Source of the DNA: Ponticaulis sp.
Lineage (GTDB): Bacteria > Pseudomonadota > Alphaproteobacteria > Caulobacterales > Hyphomonadaceae
DNA: 11,646 bases
Direction: 5' to 3'
Assembly: GCA_002699325.1 (NCBI GenBank)
Contig: PABS01000008.1
Coordinates: 1 to 11,646, forward strand
This document shows positions 1 through 6,949 of the stretch, piece after piece. The position numbers and the translations under genes are program-made. The notes under the pieces are model-generated. The model was not told the origin of the DNA. It worked only from the letters and a program-made list of their open reading frames with translations, and ran no database searches. The stretch's first letter is position 1. The number at the start of each line of letters is the position of its first letter.

Positions 1-1
1 A

Positions 2-46
2 CCAGAGGTTGCTGCATTGCGGCAATACCAGTATGAGCGGGCCTGA
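2..46 (+). CDS. Possible 3' end of an upstream gene
   Basis: The frame beginning at base 2 is open from the window edge to a TGA at 44-46 and reads PEVAALRQYQYERA. Another frame, from base 3, is open to a TGA at 54-56, so the choice between them is a guess based on residue make-up. The fragment is too short to assign a family. If real, the gene ends about 70 bases before the preferred start of the SulP transporter and could share a transcript with it. Confidence 0.25.
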   Translation, partial: PEVAALRQYQYERA

Positions 47-116
47 GGAAACGTGACAGGCAGGCTTGCCTGTCCACGCAAATATAATCCCGAGCCAACT
101 GATATTGGAGACGCCT

Positions 117-1727
117 GTGTCCGCTGGAGAAAACCCCAGTCGCGATCTGCTGGAAATTTTCAAATCCCCCGCCCAGTTGAAAACCGAGCTGCTGGCTGGC
201 CTGACTGTCGCGCTCGCGCTTGTGCCCGAAGCCGTTGCTTTCGCCTTTGTTGCTGGCGTGAACCCGCTGGTTGGCCTTTATGCCGCATTCTTTGTCGGCC
301 TGATCACCGCAGTGTTCGGGGGACGACCAGGCATGATTTCGGGCGCAACAGGCGCTCTGGCGGTTGTAATGGTTTCACTGGTTGCCGAACATGGCGTGGA
401 ATATCTGTTTGCGACCGTGGTGCTGATGGGGATTTTCCAGGCCTTCTTCGGCCTGATGCGATGGGGTAAATTCATTCGCATGGTACCTCACCCGGTCATG
501 CTGGGCTTTGTGAACGGGCTCGCCATTGTGATCTTTCTCGCTCAGCTGAGCCATTTTCAGGTTCAGGGCAGCGGCGATGGTGGCGGCCATGGCATGGCTG
601 ACGGCGAATGGCTGCCCATGTCCGACCTGATGATCATGTTCGGGCTTGTGGCGCTGACCATGGCGATCATGTGGCTCCTGCCAAAAGTAACCAAGATGAT
701 CCCGGCCGCGCTGGCCGCCATTCTGGTGGTGTCCGCGCTGGTGCTTGGGTTTGGCATTGAGACGCGCTCTGTCGGGGATCTGGCCTCCATCGCAGGCGGC
801 TTACCGGAATTCCATATTCCGATGGTGCCGCTGAATTTCGAGACGCTTGAAATCATCCTGCCATACGCGCTGATTTTGGCCGCTATTGGCCTGATCGAGT
901 CTCTGTTGACGCTGAACCTCGTGGCGGACATCACTAACACCAAGGGGGGCGCCTCACGTGAATGCGTGGCGCAGGGCGCTGCGAACATCGTTACAGGCTT
1001 CTTTGGCGGCATGGGCGGCTGCGCCATGATTGGCCAGTCCATGATCAATGTGAAATCCGGCGCCAGAACACGGCTTGCCGGTATCGCGGCGGCACTTTTC
1101 CTTCTGTCCTTTATCGTCATTGCCTCGCCTCTGATCGAGATGATCCCGGTTGCGGCACTGGTCGGCGTGATGTTCATGGTGGTCATCGCGACCTTTGCCT
1201 GGGCGAGCCTGAAGATCATGCACCGTGTTCCGCGCAATGATGCGCTGGTCATGGTGGTTGTCACCGTTGTCACGGTCTTCTCTGACCTTGCCATTGCTGT
1301 GATTGTTGGCGTGATCCTCTCTGCCCTTTCCTATGCGTGGAATGCCGCCAGCCGCATCAATGCACGCGTCGATACCAGTAAAGAAGGCTGGAAAGCCTAT
1401 CGCCTGCAGGGGCCACTTTTCTTTGGTTCGACCACCGGCTTTGCCGATTTGTTCGACCCGCAGAATGACCCCGACGATGTGGTGGTAGACTTCATCGATT
1501 CCCGCGTGGTGGACCATTCTGGCCTCGAAGCCATCGACGCGCTCGCTGCCAAATACCGCGCCGAAGGCAAGCGTCTGCATCTGCGGCGTCTGTCGCCGGA
1601 CTGCAAGAAGCTCCTGGAAAATGCTGGCCCGATGGTCGAGGTCTCGAGCCTTGATGACCCGGACTACGGCGTGGCGGTGGATTATGGCCATCGGTTTTCA
1701 CAGAAAGAGCCGTCAGCGACGAACTGA
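117..1727 (+). CDS. SulP family inorganic anion transporter with STAS domain
   Basis: Inner-membrane permease of the SulP/SLC26 family, which moves sulfate, bicarbonate or dicarboxylates; the substrate cannot be read from sequence. From the preferred GTG start it is 536 residues, normal for the family. Residues about 25-410 are a chain of hydrophobic segments. The family core lies near residues 258-322: a GLIESLL helix, then ECVAQGAAN, GGMGGCAMIGQS and SGARTRLAG. A C-terminal STAS domain (about 426-526) carries DHSGLEAID at 466-474, matching the loop that is phosphorylated in anti-sigma-factor antagonists, though here the cytosolic domain is probably regulatory. The GTG at 117 is chosen because GGAG at 107-110 sits six bases upstream; in-frame TTG codons at 66 and 105 are weaker. 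A short Gly/His-rich loop (residues about 150-162) interrupts the membrane region. The gene converges on the small secreted-protein gene, with a stem-loop over its stop codon. Confidence 0.93.
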   Translation: MSAGENPSRDLLEIFKSPAQLKTELLAGLTVALALVPEAVAFAFVAGVNPLVGLYAAFFVGLITAVFGGRPGMISGATGALAVVMVSLVAEHGVEYLFATVVLMGIFQAFFGLMRWGKFIRMVPHPVMLGFVNGLAIVIFLAQLSHFQVQGSGDGGGHGMADGEWLPMSDLMIMFGLVALTMAIMWLLPKVTKMIPAALAAILVVSALVLGFGIETRSVGDLASIAGGLPEFHIPMVPLNFETLEIILPYALILAAIGLIESLLTLNLVADITNTKGGASRECVAQGAANIVTGFFGGMGGCAMIGQSMINVKSGARTRLAGIAAALFLLSFIVIASPLIEMIPVAALVGVMFMVVIATFAWASLKIMHRVPRNDALVMVVVTVVTVFSDLAIAVIVGVILSALSYAWNAASRINARVDTSKEGWKAYRLQGPLFFGSTTGFADLFDPQNDPDDVVVDFIDSRVVDHSGLEAIDALAAKYRAEGKRLHLRRLSPDCKKLLENAGPMVEVSSLDDPDYGVAVDYGHRFSQKEPSATN

Positions 1728-1734
1728 CGGCTCT
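1706..1734 (+). terminator. 11-bp perfect stem-loop across the SulP stop codon
   Basis: Perfect inverted repeat AGAGCCGTCAG (1706-1716) and CTGACGGCTCT (1724-1734) with a 7-base loop. The transporter's TGA (1725-1727) lies in the 3' arm. Neither strand has a proper U-run directly after it (GCAGAAAAAACA on the plus strand). It is therefore better described as a 3'-end stabilising or weak termination hairpin than as a textbook intrinsic terminator. Confidence 0.5.
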
Positions 1735-1738
1735 GCAG

Positions 1739-1776
1739 AAAAAACAGGCTGGGGGGATGGGTAATCGACCAGCCTG
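1739..1776 (-). terminator. Intrinsic terminator of the minus-strand secreted-protein gene
   Basis: Read on the minus strand, CAGGCTGG (1776-1769), a 16-base loop and CCAGCCTG (1752-1745) form an 8-bp GC-rich stem. Six U residues (complement of 1744-1739) follow immediately. It lies 18 bases past the TAA of the small minus-strand gene, where a rho-independent terminator is expected. Confidence 0.7.
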
Positions 1777-1780
1777 CAGG

Positions 1781-1801
1781 TAAACTATCTAGTTTATTTT
1801 T
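1781..1801 (+). terminator. Weak AT-rich hairpin with U-run, SulP side
   Basis: TAAACTA (1781-1787) and TAGTTTA (1790-1796) form an AT-rich inverted repeat followed by TTTT in the plus direction. The stem is weak and would pair as 6 bp with a 4-base loop. It could be a back-up stop for transcription coming out of the SulP gene, and its 3' arm overlaps the stop codon of the opposing gene. Confidence 0.3.
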
Positions 1802-2111
1802 CGATTTCGGCGAGGTCTTCATCCATGGCCGCGAGTTTTTCGTCGGTGATCAATCCGGGTTCGAATGACTGTGCTTCCTTGAGCGTCATGCCGCGACCCA
1901 TGTCGATTTGCGGATGGCTGACAACGTCAGGCAAGTGCGTTTCAAACACCACCAGAGTTTCTGGATTGTCCATGAGTTCGCCAATAGTCGTCGAGGTCGT
2001 TGAATAATGGTGCGCGTGCGCCGCGTCTTCATCGCCAGTGTGGTTATGAGCATAGGCCGGAGCAGCCAGCAATGCTACGCCCATCACCAGTCCCGAAATC
2101 AATCGCTTCAT
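1794..2111 (-). CDS. Small His-rich secreted protein, function unknown
   Basis: A 105-residue protein with a clear Sec signal peptide: MKRLI, a hydrophobic core and AYA before a predicted cleavage after residue 21. It is therefore probably periplasmic or exported. The mature N-terminus is rich in His and acidic residues (HNHTGDEDAAHAHH), which suggests but does not prove metal binding. The rest is a helical-looking segment containing TTIGELMDNPETLVVFETHL, MTLKEAQ and ITDEKLAAMDEDLAEIE. From memory, similar segments recur in exported proteins of Caulobacter/Hyphomonas-like bacteria, sometimes at the end of larger enzymes. The ATG at 2111 is preferred over an in-frame start five codons upstream because GGGAGG sits seven bases before it and the signal peptide then starts MKR. 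It has its own promoter and terminator, so it looks monocistronic. No named family is assigned. Confidence 0.8.
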   Translation of the reverse strand: MKRLISGLVMGVALLAAPAYAHNHTGDEDAAHAHHYSTTSTTIGELMDNPETLVVFETHLPDVVSHPQIDMGRGMTLKEAQSFEPGLITDEKLAAMDEDLAEIEK

Positions 2112-2142
2112 ATTATAACCTCCCATTGTATTTTATTTCCGC

Positions 2143-2172
2143 CGTATATCATTTGACGCGGCATTGATGCAA
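2143..2172 (-). promoter_or_regulatory. Possible sigma-70-type promoter for the secreted-protein gene
   Basis: On the minus strand a -35-like TTGCAT (complement of 2167-2172) is followed after 18 bases by a -10-like TATACG (complement of 2143-2148). Transcription would begin roughly 25-30 bases before the start codon. The match is by eye and only moderate. Confidence 0.35.
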
Positions 2173-2252
2173 AGCCAAAACGTGGTTCTGCGCAAGTAGG
2201 ATAAATGAGAACCCACACCGTTTTTAACAGCGTGAGCGCAATCAGGCAGGCA

Positions 2253-3044
2253 ATGGCATCAGACATACCTTTTACTTCTGTTCCTGCGTTGGAGCACCCT
2301 GCCCTGGCGCACGGATTTTTTGGACGCGCAGGCGGCGTTTCGTCCGGCGACTATGACAGTCTCAATGTCGGACCGGGATCGAACGACTCCGAAGACAATG
2401 TGAAGGAGAACCGCAAACGCGTCGCTGAGGTCATGGGCGCAGAAAGCCGTGACCATCTGATCTCACTCTACCAAATTCACTCGCCCAGTGTTCTGACCAT
2501 TTGCAAGCCCTTCGAATGGGGCGATCGACCAGAAGGCGATGCAATGGTCACCGACCAGCCAGGGCTGGCCCTGTGCGTTCTGACGGCAGACTGCACACCC
2601 GTGCTGCTGGCAGACCCTGAGGCAGGCGTGATCGGTGCGGCACATGCGGGCTGGAAAGGGGCGCTGGCTGGCGTCATCGAAAACACCGTTGCCGCCATGT
2701 CGAAGCTGGGGGCCAATCCGCAAAACACTATAGCAGCCATCGGCCCAAGCCTGTCTCAGGACTCCTTCGAAGTCGGGCCGGACCTGCGCGCACCTTTTGA
2801 GGACAAACATGACTGGAGCACCGTCCTGTTTCGCCCTAGCCCGGAAGACCGGTCTTATTTTGACATTTGGGCCTTCTGCAGGGGTGTGCTTTTGCGAAGC
2901 GGCGTGCGGCACATTCACTCGGTCGATGAAGACACGTTAAGCCAACCAGATCGTTATTTTTCAAACCGCTATAAGGTGAAGAATAATCTGTCCGACTACG
3001 GACGAAACGCCTCTGTCATTATGTTGAACCAGAAATCTCAATAG
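2253..3044 (+). CDS. pgeF: Purine nucleoside phosphorylase / laccase-domain protein PgeF (YfiH family)
   Basis: Cytoplasmic enzyme of the YfiH/CNF1-like family. Members have been described as polyphenol oxidases, as purine nucleoside phosphorylases/adenosine deaminases, and as editors of peptidoglycan precursors. Family signs, numbered from this start: HGFFGRAGGVS near residue 20, YQIHS with His76, TADC with Cys114 and AAHAGWKG with His131. These His/Cys/His residues form the metal-binding active site. Near the C-terminus YFSNRY and SDYGRNAS match the usual ending. The common GPC element reads GPSLSQDSFEV, with Ser for Cys. The start is uncertain. An in-frame ATG at 2205 would add 16 residues that do not look like the family and has an AGG only four bases away. 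The ATG at 2253 gives a family-typical 263 residues but has only a modest AGGCAGG. The gene lies 90 bases upstream of prs on the same strand. Confidence 0.9.
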   Translation: MASDIPFTSVPALEHPALAHGFFGRAGGVSSGDYDSLNVGPGSNDSEDNVKENRKRVAEVMGAESRDHLISLYQIHSPSVLTICKPFEWGDRPEGDAMVTDQPGLALCVLTADCTPVLLADPEAGVIGAAHAGWKGALAGVIENTVAAMSKLGANPQNTIAAIGPSLSQDSFEVGPDLRAPFEDKHDWSTVLFRPSPEDRSYFDIWAFCRGVLLRSGVRHIHSVDEDTLSQPDRYFSNRYKVKNNLSDYGRNASVIMLNQKSQ

Positions 3045-3134
3045 CGTGGTTGCGTCATGGCGAAGATGACCTAAAAGGCTGGAAAACCCGTCTGGTGGTG
3101 GTCGGGTGAAACGAGCTGAAAACGGCGGCGTTAA

Positions 3135-4067
3135 ATGAAACTGATCTCCGGTACTTCGAACCAAGCGCTGGCTAGGGATATTGGCAAATATCTGGACGTG
3201 CCCCTGACGGACACCGAGTTCCGACGCTTCGCAGACAACGAAATTTTCGTACGCATCAACGAAAATGTCCGCGGCGAAGATGTCTTCCTCATTCAATCAA
3301 CATCCTACCCTGCAAACGACCATCTGATGGAGCTGCTGATTGCGATTGATGCCCTGAAGCGCGCCTCGACCCGCCGTATCACTGCGGTTCTGCCGTATTT
3401 TGGCTATGCCCGTCAGGACCGCAAGACAGATGGCCGCACACCGATCTCTGCCAAACTCGTCGCCAATCTTGTTGCCACGGCCGGCGCTGACCGGGTTCTG
3501 ACCATGGATCTGCACGCCGGTCAGATTCAGGGTTTCTTTGACATTCCGACGGACAATCTGATCGCCACGCCTGTAATGGAGCGCGATATCCGCCAGGCTT
3601 ATGGCGCGGACAATGTGATGATCGTGTCTCCCGACGTTGGCGGCGTGGTCCGGGCACGCGCGCTGGCAAAGCGTCTCGACTGCGACCTCGCGATCGTCGA
3701 CAAACGTCGGCCCAAAGCGGGGGTCGCTGAAGTCATGAACATTATTGGTGATGTCGAAGGCCGCCACTGTATCCTCTATGATGATATGTGCGACTCCGGC
3801 GGCACGCTCTGCAATGCAGCCGCGGCGCTCATGGATCAGGGCGCGAGCGCGGTCTCAGCCTATGTCACGCATGGTGTCATGTCTGGAAATGCCGTCGAGA
3901 AAATCGAGAAGTCCGTGCTGAAGGAAATCGTGATCGCCGATACGATTGCCGGCAGTGAAGAGGCCCAGAAGTCAGATTCTGTTCGTATTCTCAGCGTGGC
4001 GCACGTGATTGGTGAAGCCATCCGCCGGATCGCGAACGACGAATCTATTTCCAAGATGTTTGACTAA
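3135..4067 (+). CDS. prs: Ribose-phosphate pyrophosphokinase (PRPP synthase)
   Basis: Makes 5-phosphoribosyl-1-pyrophosphate from ribose 5-phosphate and ATP in the cytoplasm, feeding purine, pyrimidine, histidine and tryptophan synthesis and NAD. At 310 residues it is the normal bacterial class I length. Visible elements: [16 protein letters not shown] (32-47), [10 protein letters not shown] around the ATP-binding region (88-97), [11 protein letters not shown] (125-135), the catalytic flexible-loop region VDKRRPKAG (188-196) and the PRPP-binding loop [11 protein letters not shown] (214-224). The start is the canonical MKLISG. No strong ribosome-binding site is visible, only GGCGGCG. A poor promoter-like pair (TTGCGT near 3050, TAAAAG near 3072) lies in the gap after pgeF. 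The GNAT gene begins six bases after the stop, so the two are probably cotranscribed. Confidence 0.97.
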   Translation: MKLISGTSNQALARDIGKYLDVPLTDTEFRRFADNEIFVRINENVRGEDVFLIQSTSYPANDHLMELLIAIDALKRASTRRITAVLPYFGYARQDRKTDGRTPISAKLVANLVATAGADRVLTMDLHAGQIQGFFDIPTDNLIATPVMERDIRQAYGADNVMIVSPDVGGVVRARALAKRLDCDLAIVDKRRPKAGVAEVMNIIGDVEGRHCILYDDMCDSGGTLCNAAAALMDQGASAVSAYVTHGVMSGNAVEKIEKSVLKEIVIADTIAGSEEAQKSDSVRILSVAHVIGEAIRRIANDESISKMFD

Positions 4068-4072
4068 ACGAC

Positions 4073-4639
4073 ATGTACGCACTGCCGGGACGAGATCTCA
4101 AAGATATCCCGGTGATCGAGACCGAACGCCTGAAGCTGCGCGCTTCAAGGCCGGAGGATTTCACCTCGCTTTTTGCCATGTGGCAGGATGAAGAGTATGT
4201 GCGCTTTATTGGCAATCGGAAGCGCTCAAGCGACGAAGTGTGGAGTACACTGCAGCGGAATATCGGGGCATGGGCGCTGTTCGGCTTCGGTTATCTGACC
4301 ATTGAAGACAAACAGACTGGCGGGTTCGTTGGCGAGTGCGGTTTCATGCTGTCGCGCCGAGGCGAGATCAGCCCTCATCTGCCATTAGAGCCTGAAGCGG
4401 GATGGGGTATCGCTCCCGCCTATTGGGGCAAAGGCATTGTGTACGAAGCGATGGCAGCCATGATCGCCTGGGCCGATGAGCAGGACCCAGAGTTCCCCTG
4501 TCATTGTATCGTGGAGCCGGGTCATTCGCGCTCAAGCCGGATTGCCGAGAAGCTGGGCTTCACCCTGAAAGGTCCTGTGCCTTTCGGGGAAAGTGATAAG
4601 ATCCACGTCTTCGTGCGTCGGTCAGCGCTCGGGAAATAA
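4073..4639 (+). CDS. GNAT family N-acetyltransferase (RimJ/RimL type)
   Basis: A 188-residue acetyl-CoA-dependent acetyltransferase of the RimJ/RimL (Acetyltransf_3) type. The typical opening VIETERLKLRASRPEDF is at residues 14-30. The acetyl-CoA pyrophosphate loop is visible as GWGIAPAYWGKGIVYEAM (110-127). The final part reads HSRSSRIAEKLGF (151-163), the usual helix and strand before the C-terminus. The substrate could be a protein N-terminus, an amino acid or an antibiotic-like amine; sequence alone does not decide. The start lies six bases after the prs stop without a good Shine-Dalgarno, pointing to translational coupling with prs. Nothing suggests a functional link to PRPP synthesis beyond cotranscription. 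Confidence 0.88.
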   Translation: MYALPGRDLKDIPVIETERLKLRASRPEDFTSLFAMWQDEEYVRFIGNRKRSSDEVWSTLQRNIGAWALFGFGYLTIEDKQTGGFVGECGFMLSRRGEISPHLPLEPEAGWGIAPAYWGKGIVYEAMAAMIAWADEQDPEFPCHCIVEPGHSRSSRIAEKLGFTLKGPVPFGESDKIHVFVRRSALGK

Positions 4640-4694
4640 TTGACTTGTCACCCCGGTGTGAAATTCTGACCGCATTCCATAGGGGGAAGTTCGC

Positions 4695-5273
4695 ATGATT
4701 TTGTTTCTGATTGGCCTGATCGGCTTTCTGGGCGTTCACCTGATCCGCGTGATCGCGCCCGGCTTTCGCAACAGCATGATTGCGAAACTTGGCAATGAAG
4801 GGCCCTGGAAGGGGATCTATTCACTCGTCGCCATATTCTTCTTTGTGCTAATTGTGATGGGTTATCGCGATGCGCAGGCCGCGACGATTATTTTTGCCGA
4901 GCCGCCCACACCGCTGAAACACCTGAATTCTCTATTCACACCAATTGCACTGGTTCTGTTCTTCGCTGGCAGTCTGCCACGCGGCTATATGCAGAAATTC
5001 CTCAAACACCCACAACTGGTCGGCGTAAAACTCTGGGCGCTGGGACACCTGCTCGCAAACTGGGATCTCACCAGCTTTATCCTCTTTGGCAGCTTCCTGA
5101 TATGGGCGGTCTTGGTTCGGATCTCCGCCAAGAAACGAGTTACGCCAGAGCCGAAACCGCCGAGCGCCTTGTGGGATGGCGTATCCATTCTTCTGGGCGG
5201 TGCGGTCACTGCGTGGATGATCATGGGCGGGCATGTCTGGCTGTTCGGATATTCGCCAATTCCCGGCATGTAG
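4695..5273 (+). CDS. NnrU family integral membrane protein
   Basis: A 192-residue inner-membrane protein of the NnrU family. The founding member is linked to nitrite/nitric oxide reduction in Rhodobacter, and the family is related to the plant zeta-carotene isomerase Z-ISO. Hydrophobic segments lie at about 1-19, 40-56, 78-94, 126-143 and 163-187. The diagnostic motif HPQLVGVKLWALGHLLANWD occupies residues 105-124; its His residues may ligate haem, as in Z-ISO. No denitrification genes are nearby, so the physiological role is open. A purine-rich AGGGGGAAG starts ten bases or so before the ATG and supports the start. The gene is 55 bases after the GNAT gene and 123 bases before rplY. Confidence 0.88.
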   Translation: MILFLIGLIGFLGVHLIRVIAPGFRNSMIAKLGNEGPWKGIYSLVAIFFFVLIVMGYRDAQAATIIFAEPPTPLKHLNSLFTPIALVLFFAGSLPRGYMQKFLKHPQLVGVKLWALGHLLANWDLTSFILFGSFLIWAVLVRISAKKRVTPEPKPPSALWDGVSILLGGAVTAWMIMGGHVWLFGYSPIPGM

Positions 5274-5278
5274 GCCGG

Positions 5279-5307
5279 TTGCTAATCTATTCATAATCCC
5301 GTATAGC
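5279..5307 (+). promoter_or_regulatory. Likely sigma-70-type promoter for rplY
   Basis: TTGCTA (5279-5284), a 17-base spacer and TATAGC (5302-5307) form a fair housekeeping promoter just after the NnrU stop. It would give a leader of about 80 bases. Both boxes match the Escherichia coli consensus at four of six positions, and spacing is optimal. Confidence 0.45.
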
Positions 5308-5308
5308 C

Positions 5309-5334
5309 CGCGCTTCCGCGCCGTCAGAAGCGCG
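5309..5334 (+). promoter_or_regulatory. Stem-loop in the rplY 5' region
   Basis: CGCGCTTC (5309-5316) and GAAGCGCG (5327-5334) form a perfect 8-bp GC-rich stem with a 10-base loop. It lies directly behind the predicted -10 box and about 60 bases before the L25 start codon. It could be a leader structure on read-through transcripts from the NnrU gene, or an accident of GC-rich sequence. The predicted start site falls inside the 5' arm, so transcripts from that promoter might lack part of the stem. Confidence 0.35.
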
Positions 5335-5396
5335 TGTCGGTCAGGTTGTCACTCCGGATGGGCCGGGGCGGACTCCAGGGCAAAGGATATTGAAAT

Positions 5397-6059
5397 ATGG
5401 CAGATCTCATTCTTACACTCGAAGTGCGCGAGCGCACAGGCAAGGGCGGCGCACGCGAAGCCCGTCGCAATGACATGGTTCCAGGCGTCCTTTATGGCGG
5501 CGGCAAGGATCCGGTCGCAATTTCTCTCAAGAAAAACGAAGTCATCAAAGCGCTGAACTCAGGCACGTTCCTGGCGCACATGATTGAAGTCGACCACAAA
5601 GGCGAGAAGCAATCTGTCATCGCGCAGGACGTTCAGTTCCACCCGGTAACGGACATGCCTGAGCACGTCGACCTTTATCGCGTCGACAAAAAGCAGATCA
5701 TTTCTGTTGAAGTTCCTGTCCACTTTGTCGGTGAGGAGAAATCACCTGGCCTGAAACGTGGTGGTACGCTGAACGTTGTCCGCCACGAAGTTGAGCTGAA
5801 CGTTCCAGCCGGCAAAATCCCTGAATTCCTCACGGCAGACGTTTCGAAGCTGATGATCGGCGACAACGTCAAGATTTCCGATATCGAGCTGCCTGATGGC
5901 GCCGAGCCAACCATCACTGATCGTGACTTCACCATCGCAACCATCGCAGGCCGCGCGCCGGTTGAAGAGGAAACCGATGAAGAAGAAACAGTTGAAACCG
6001 AAGTCATCAACCAGAATGATGACACGGTTGAAGACGAAAACGACGGCGAAGAAGAATAG
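5397..6059 (+). CDS. rplY: 50S ribosomal protein L25 / general stress protein Ctc
   Basis: Long-form L25 (Ctc/TL5 type), which binds 5S rRNA in the large ribosomal subunit. Its 220 residues comprise an N-terminal 5S-binding domain (about 5-93, with RERTGKGGAREARRNDMVPG at 11-30 and FHPVTDMPEHVDLYRVD at 81-97), a C-terminal beta domain (about 100-187, including KRGGTLNVVRHEVEL) and a strongly acidic tail from residue 188 to the end. Such acidic tails are frequent in alphaproteobacterial Ctc. AAAGGA upstream of the ATG supports the start. The gene seems to have its own promoter (5279-5307) and ends at a strong terminator. Its position just before pth is a widely shared bacterial arrangement. 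Confidence 0.97.
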   Translation: MADLILTLEVRERTGKGGAREARRNDMVPGVLYGGGKDPVAISLKKNEVIKALNSGTFLAHMIEVDHKGEKQSVIAQDVQFHPVTDMPEHVDLYRVDKKQIISVEVPVHFVGEEKSPGLKRGGTLNVVRHEVELNVPAGKIPEFLTADVSKLMIGDNVKISDIELPDGAEPTITDRDFTIATIAGRAPVEEETDEEETVETEVINQNDDTVEDENDGEEE

Positions 6060-6078
6060 TCTTCGGTTTTCCGTACAC

Positions 6079-6112
6079 AAAAAGGCCAGGCAGAAATGTC
6101 TGGCCTTTTTTT
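6079..6112 (+). terminator. Rho-independent terminator after rplY
   Basis: AAAAAGGCCAG (6079-6089) pairs with CTGGCCTTTTT (6100-6110) around a short loop, extended inward by G-U and C-G pairs. Seven T residues run from 6106 to 6112. This is a textbook intrinsic terminator. It separates rplY from pth, so pth needs its own promoter or read-through. Confidence 0.9.
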
Positions 6113-6185
6113 ATGATCTCCACCGGGCCATAAGCGTTTGATGTTCGGATTATTCAGGCGCTCGAAAGACAAAGGGTTTGATCCC

Positions 6186-6803
6186 ATGCTTATTCTGGTT
6201 GGTCAGGGTAATCCTGGCGCCAAATACGCCGGCAACCGGCACAATTTCGGCTTTATGGCGATTGAGGAGATTGCACGGCAGCATGGCTTTGGGCCGTGGA
6301 AGTCGAAATTTCAGTCTCAGATCAGCGAGGGCACGATCCAGAGCGATAATGGCCCGGTGAAAGCCCTGCTTCTGAAGCCGCAGACCTTTTACAATGAAAC
6401 CGGTCGCGCCGTGTCTGAAGCTTCACGCTTTTATAAAGTCGAGCCTGAGAACATCGTTGTCTTTCATGACGAAATCGATCTGGCACCCGGCCGATTTCGG
6501 ATGAAACAGGGGGGCGGGCATTCCGGAAATAACGGCATCCGCTCCATCATCTCACATATGGGGCAGTCTGTGCGTCGCGCACGAATGGGCGTTGGTCATC
6601 CGGGTGACAAGTCCATGGTGATGCCACACGTTCTGGCAGACTTTGCAAAGGCGGAAACAGAGTGGAAAGACGCGCTTTTGGATGCCTGCGCCCGCGCATT
6701 ACACTTTCTCGCAGCAGGAGACGATGAGCGCTATCAGACCGAAGTTCTGAGACTGGCGCCGTCACCAAAGTCTGATCCGCGCAAGGCGAACGCACCCGAC
6801 TGA
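6186..6803 (+). CDS. pth: Peptidyl-tRNA hydrolase (Pth1)
   Basis: Cytoplasmic esterase that releases tRNA from peptidyl-tRNA dropped by stalled ribosomes. From ATG 6186 it is 205 residues. Motifs: VGQGNPG with Asn9, NRHNFGFM with catalytic His19, FYNETG with Asn70, FHDEIDL with Asp95 and VGHPGDKS at 136-143. In Escherichia coli the active-site loop contains His113-Asn114 in GGHNG. Here the loop is GGGHSGNNG, so the His position is Asn115 and Asn116 is kept. Start choice: the canonical family opening MLILVG begins at 6186, with AAAGGG nine bases upstream. In-frame ATG 6141 (or TTG 6138) would add a basic extension containing FGLFRRSKDKGFDP and lacks a Shine-Dalgarno; a real extension cannot be excluded. 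The usual alphaproteobacterial partner ychF does not follow. Confidence 0.95.
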   Translation: MLILVGQGNPGAKYAGNRHNFGFMAIEEIARQHGFGPWKSKFQSQISEGTIQSDNGPVKALLLKPQTFYNETGRAVSEASRFYKVEPENIVVFHDEIDLAPGRFRMKQGGGHSGNNGIRSIISHMGQSVRRARMGVGHPGDKSMVMPHVLADFAKAETEWKDALLDACARALHFLAAGDDERYQTEVLRLAPSPKSDPRKANAPD

Positions 6804-6812
6804 GGGCCTGTT

Positions 6813-6860
6813 ATGGTGAATGGCACCATGGAAATTCGCCGCGCGGTGATTCCGCTCTGA
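6813..6860 (+). CDS. Speculative 15-residue ORF after pth
   Basis: ATG at 6813 opens a 15-codon frame (MVNGTMEIRRAVIPL) ending in a TGA at 6858-6860. GAGGG (6802-6806), overlapping the pth stop, lies six bases upstream and is a good ribosome-binding site. The stop overlaps the ATG of the next small frame as TGATG. No family is recognisable, and a frame this short can occur by chance. Confidence 0.2.
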   Translation: MVNGTMEIRRAVIPL

Positions 6861-6946
6861 TGAACGTGTATCTTCCGATCGGGCTGCAGCAGCACCGAAG
6901 TACCACCAAAAAATTTTTCCAGATAATTCAGGCCTTTGAAACGTAA
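6860..6946 (+). CDS. Speculative 28-residue ORF coupled to the preceding one
   Basis: Starts at an ATG sharing a base with the previous stop (TGATG) and encodes 28 residues with a basic/hydrophobic C-terminal half (STTKKFFQIIQAFET). The stop TAA is three bases before a stable 8-bp hairpin. Third-codon positions do not show the G/C preference of neighbouring genes, which argues against a conserved protein. Confidence 0.18.
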   Translation: MNVYLPIGLQQHRSTTKKFFQIIQAFET

Positions 6947-6949
6947 AGA

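Noticed and set aside
53..469. Plus-strand 138-codon frame at the left end
   Set aside because: It overlaps the SulP coding sequence in another frame, and its Cys/Arg/Trp-rich translation is typical of an out-of-frame reading.
563..1691. Long minus-strand open frames opposite the SulP gene (about 243 and 245 codons)
   Set aside because: They are antisense shadows of a well-conserved transporter, show no recognisable domain and have composition explained by the codon bias of the real gene.
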